From NCBI GenBank assembly GCA_028717325.1, contig JAQUOB010000105.1, positions 1 to 5,032 on the forward strand: DNA of 5,032 bases. The letters are read 5' to 3'. This DNA comes from Candidatus Margulisiibacteriota bacterium (GTDB lineage Bacteria > Margulisbacteria > WOR-1 > O2-12-FULL-45-9 > XYB2-FULL-48-7). This document shows positions 4,029-5,032 of the stretch, piece by piece. A program made the translations under genes and the position numbers. Position 1 is the first letter of the stretch, and the number at the start of each line of letters is the position of its first letter. The notes beneath the pieces were generated by a model. It saw nothing but the letters and a program-made list of their open reading frames with translations, had not been told where the DNA came from and ran no database searches.

Positions 4029-4667
4029 ATGGAATATATATCTCAAATAATGCTTGAAATATTAAAGTTTTTTTATGCTATTGGGGGGCATAATTGGGGA
4101 TTTGCTATAATCTGGCTGACAATTACAATAAACCTGGCTCTTTATCCCTTAACGCTGTCATCAATCCAGCAAATGGCCGCCATGCAGCGAATTCAGCCGA
4201 GATTACAGGAGTTACAAAAAAAGCATAAAGACGACCCGAAAAAGCTGCAGAAAGAGATGATGGATCTCTATAAAGTGGAGGGAGTTAATCCTTTGGGGGG
4301 ATGTTTGCCGGTTCTTTTAAAGATCCCGTTCTTTTTGGCTTTGTTTTGGTCATTACAAAGTAAAGAGTTTACAACCTTAGTGGGGCAGGGGGCGATATTT
4401 ATTCCGGGTTGGATCAATGACATTACTCGGCACGATCCATTCTTTATTTTGCCATTATTAATAGGGGTTTCCACCTGGTTATCGCAGAAATCTATGCCGG
4501 CAGCGCCGGGGCAGGGACAGGCAATGTTATGGTTTATGCCCATATTTATCACGTTTATTAGCTATAATTTTGCCGCGGGTGTCCAGTTATATTGGGTTAT
4601 TTCAAATCTGATTGGATGGGCGCAGCAGTCGTATATCATGACTCAGCGCGTCCCAAAGAAGTTTTAG
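4029..4667 (+). CDS. yidC: Membrane protein insertase YidC (short form, Oxa1 family)
   Basis: A 212-residue YidC/Oxa1/Alb3 protein that inserts and folds inner-membrane proteins, alone or with SecYEG. Order: amphipathic N-terminal helix (about 2-18), TM1 (about 23-43), a charged cytosolic helical hairpin (about 50-88), the conserved V-N-P-L-G-G-C-L-P (86-94) leading into TM2 (to about 110), TM3 (about 136-153), TM4 (about 166-180) and TM5 (about 182-199) with L-Y-W-V-I-S-N. It has neither the first TM and large periplasmic domain of E. coli YidC nor a lipoprotein signal as in Bacillus SpoIIIJ, and the C-terminal tail is short. The TM1 position normally holding the groove arginine is Asn35. 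GAGGAG lies five bases before the ATG. It follows yidD with no gap, and jag follows nine bases later. Confidence 0.96.
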   Translation: MEYISQIMLEILKFFYAIGGHNWGFAIIWLTITINLALYPLTLSSIQQMAAMQRIQPRLQELQKKHKDDPKKLQKEMMDLYKVEGVNPLGGCLPVLLKIPFFLALFWSLQSKEFTTLVGQGAIFIPGWINDITRHDPFFILPLLIGVSTWLSQKSMPAAPGQGQAMLWFMPIFITFISYNFAAGVQLYWVISNLIGWAQQSYIMTQRVPKKF

Positions 4668-4676
4668 GGGGGGAAT

Positions 4677-5032
4677 ATGAAATCAATTAAGATGAAGGGA
4701 AAGAATGTTGAAGAGGCCGTTGAGTCCGCTCTGGCCGTTTTAGGGATTGAACGCGACAAGGTCGTAATCCGCACAATTAACGAGGGAAAACCGGCTATGA
4801 TGGGTATAATTGGCGGAGAGGAAGCAGAGGTTGAAGTGATTGTAAAAGAAAGCGGCGCTGAGGAGGCGAGGGCGGCATTACAGAATATTATGGATAAGAT
4901 GGGGTTTTTGGCAATTGCGGAGGTGGTTTCTGACTCTCCCGAGGGCGTTAAATTGTCGGTCAAGGGTGAGGATATGGGGCGAATTATTGGCAAAGAAGGC
5001 GCAATGCTTAAGTCCCTCGAAACAGTCGTTGG
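4677..5032 (+). CDS. jag: Jag/KhpB RNA-binding protein, 5' part (cut by window edge)
   Basis: The first 118 codons plus two bases are present. Residues 1-55 form a Jag_N domain: K-G-K-N-V-E-E-A-V (7-15), a helix, then K-P-A-M-M-G-I-I-G (38-46) where the family usually has P-G-F-L-G-x-x-G, and alternating valines in A-E-V-E-V. A linker leads to a KH domain with G-R-I-I-G-K-E-G (101-108), whose GKEG loop (105-108) is the expected G-x-x-G RNA-binding motif. The R3H domain should lie beyond the window. The family (KhpB/EloR/Jag) binds RNA and is linked to cell elongation and division in Gram-positives; that role here is inferred. The ATG at 4677 follows an AGGGGGGG tract (4666-4673), and the rpmH-rnpA-yidD-yidC-jag order is classical. 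Confidence 0.93.
   Translation, partial: MKSIKMKGKNVEEAVESALAVLGIERDKVVIRTINEGKPAMMGIIGGEEAEVEVIVKESGAEEARAALQNIMDKMGFLAIAEVVSDSPEGVKLSVKGEDMGRIIGKEGAMLKSLETVV

Noticed and set aside
4664..4993. 109-codon minus-strand frame opposite jag
   Set aside because: Ser/Pro/Ile-rich composition typical of an antisense shadow; the plus-strand Jag_N and KH motifs explain the region.

Overview
The window is the chromosomal replication-origin neighbourhood of a bacterium. Two outward-facing gene blocks meet at a 171-base divergent promoter gap (3112-3282). Leftward (minus strand) lie dnaA, a 188-base non-coding oriC candidate, dnaN, dciA (DUF721) and the first 35 codons of gyrB. Rightward (plus strand) lie rpmH, rnpA, yidD, yidC and the first 118 codons of jag/khpB. 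Every gene belongs to a recognised housekeeping family, and I see no mobile element, CRISPR array, tRNA, rRNA or novel gene system.

Left block: DnaA (initiator), DnaN (sliding clamp), DciA (replicative helicase operator) and GyrB (gyrase ATPase) form a replication cluster. recF, often found between dnaN and gyrB, is absent. The dnaN-dnaA gap has origin hallmarks: a 25-base pure A/T tract, two inverted DnaA-box-like 9-mers flanking it (sharing an 8-bp inverted repeat), and a short TAG-TAG-TAA run like a DnaA-trio element.

Right block: ribosomal protein bL34 and RNase P protein overlap by 11 bases, rnpA overlaps yidD by 17, and yidD abuts yidC, so this looks like one tightly coupled operon for RNA processing, membrane-protein insertion and RNA binding. 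A near-perfect ParB-binding parS site is written into the last codons of yidD, directly before the yidC ribosome binding site, which ties the operon to chromosome segregation.

Taxonomy is uncertain. The YidC is a short form with neither the large periplasmic domain of proteobacterial YidC nor a lipoprotein signal. Together with DciA rather than a visible DnaC/DnaI loader and the missing recF, this suggests a deep-branching or uncultured lineage. A Margulisbacteria/WOR-1-like or similar candidate phylum is a guess only. The most distinctive protein detail is an Asn in YidC where the conserved groove arginine normally sits.
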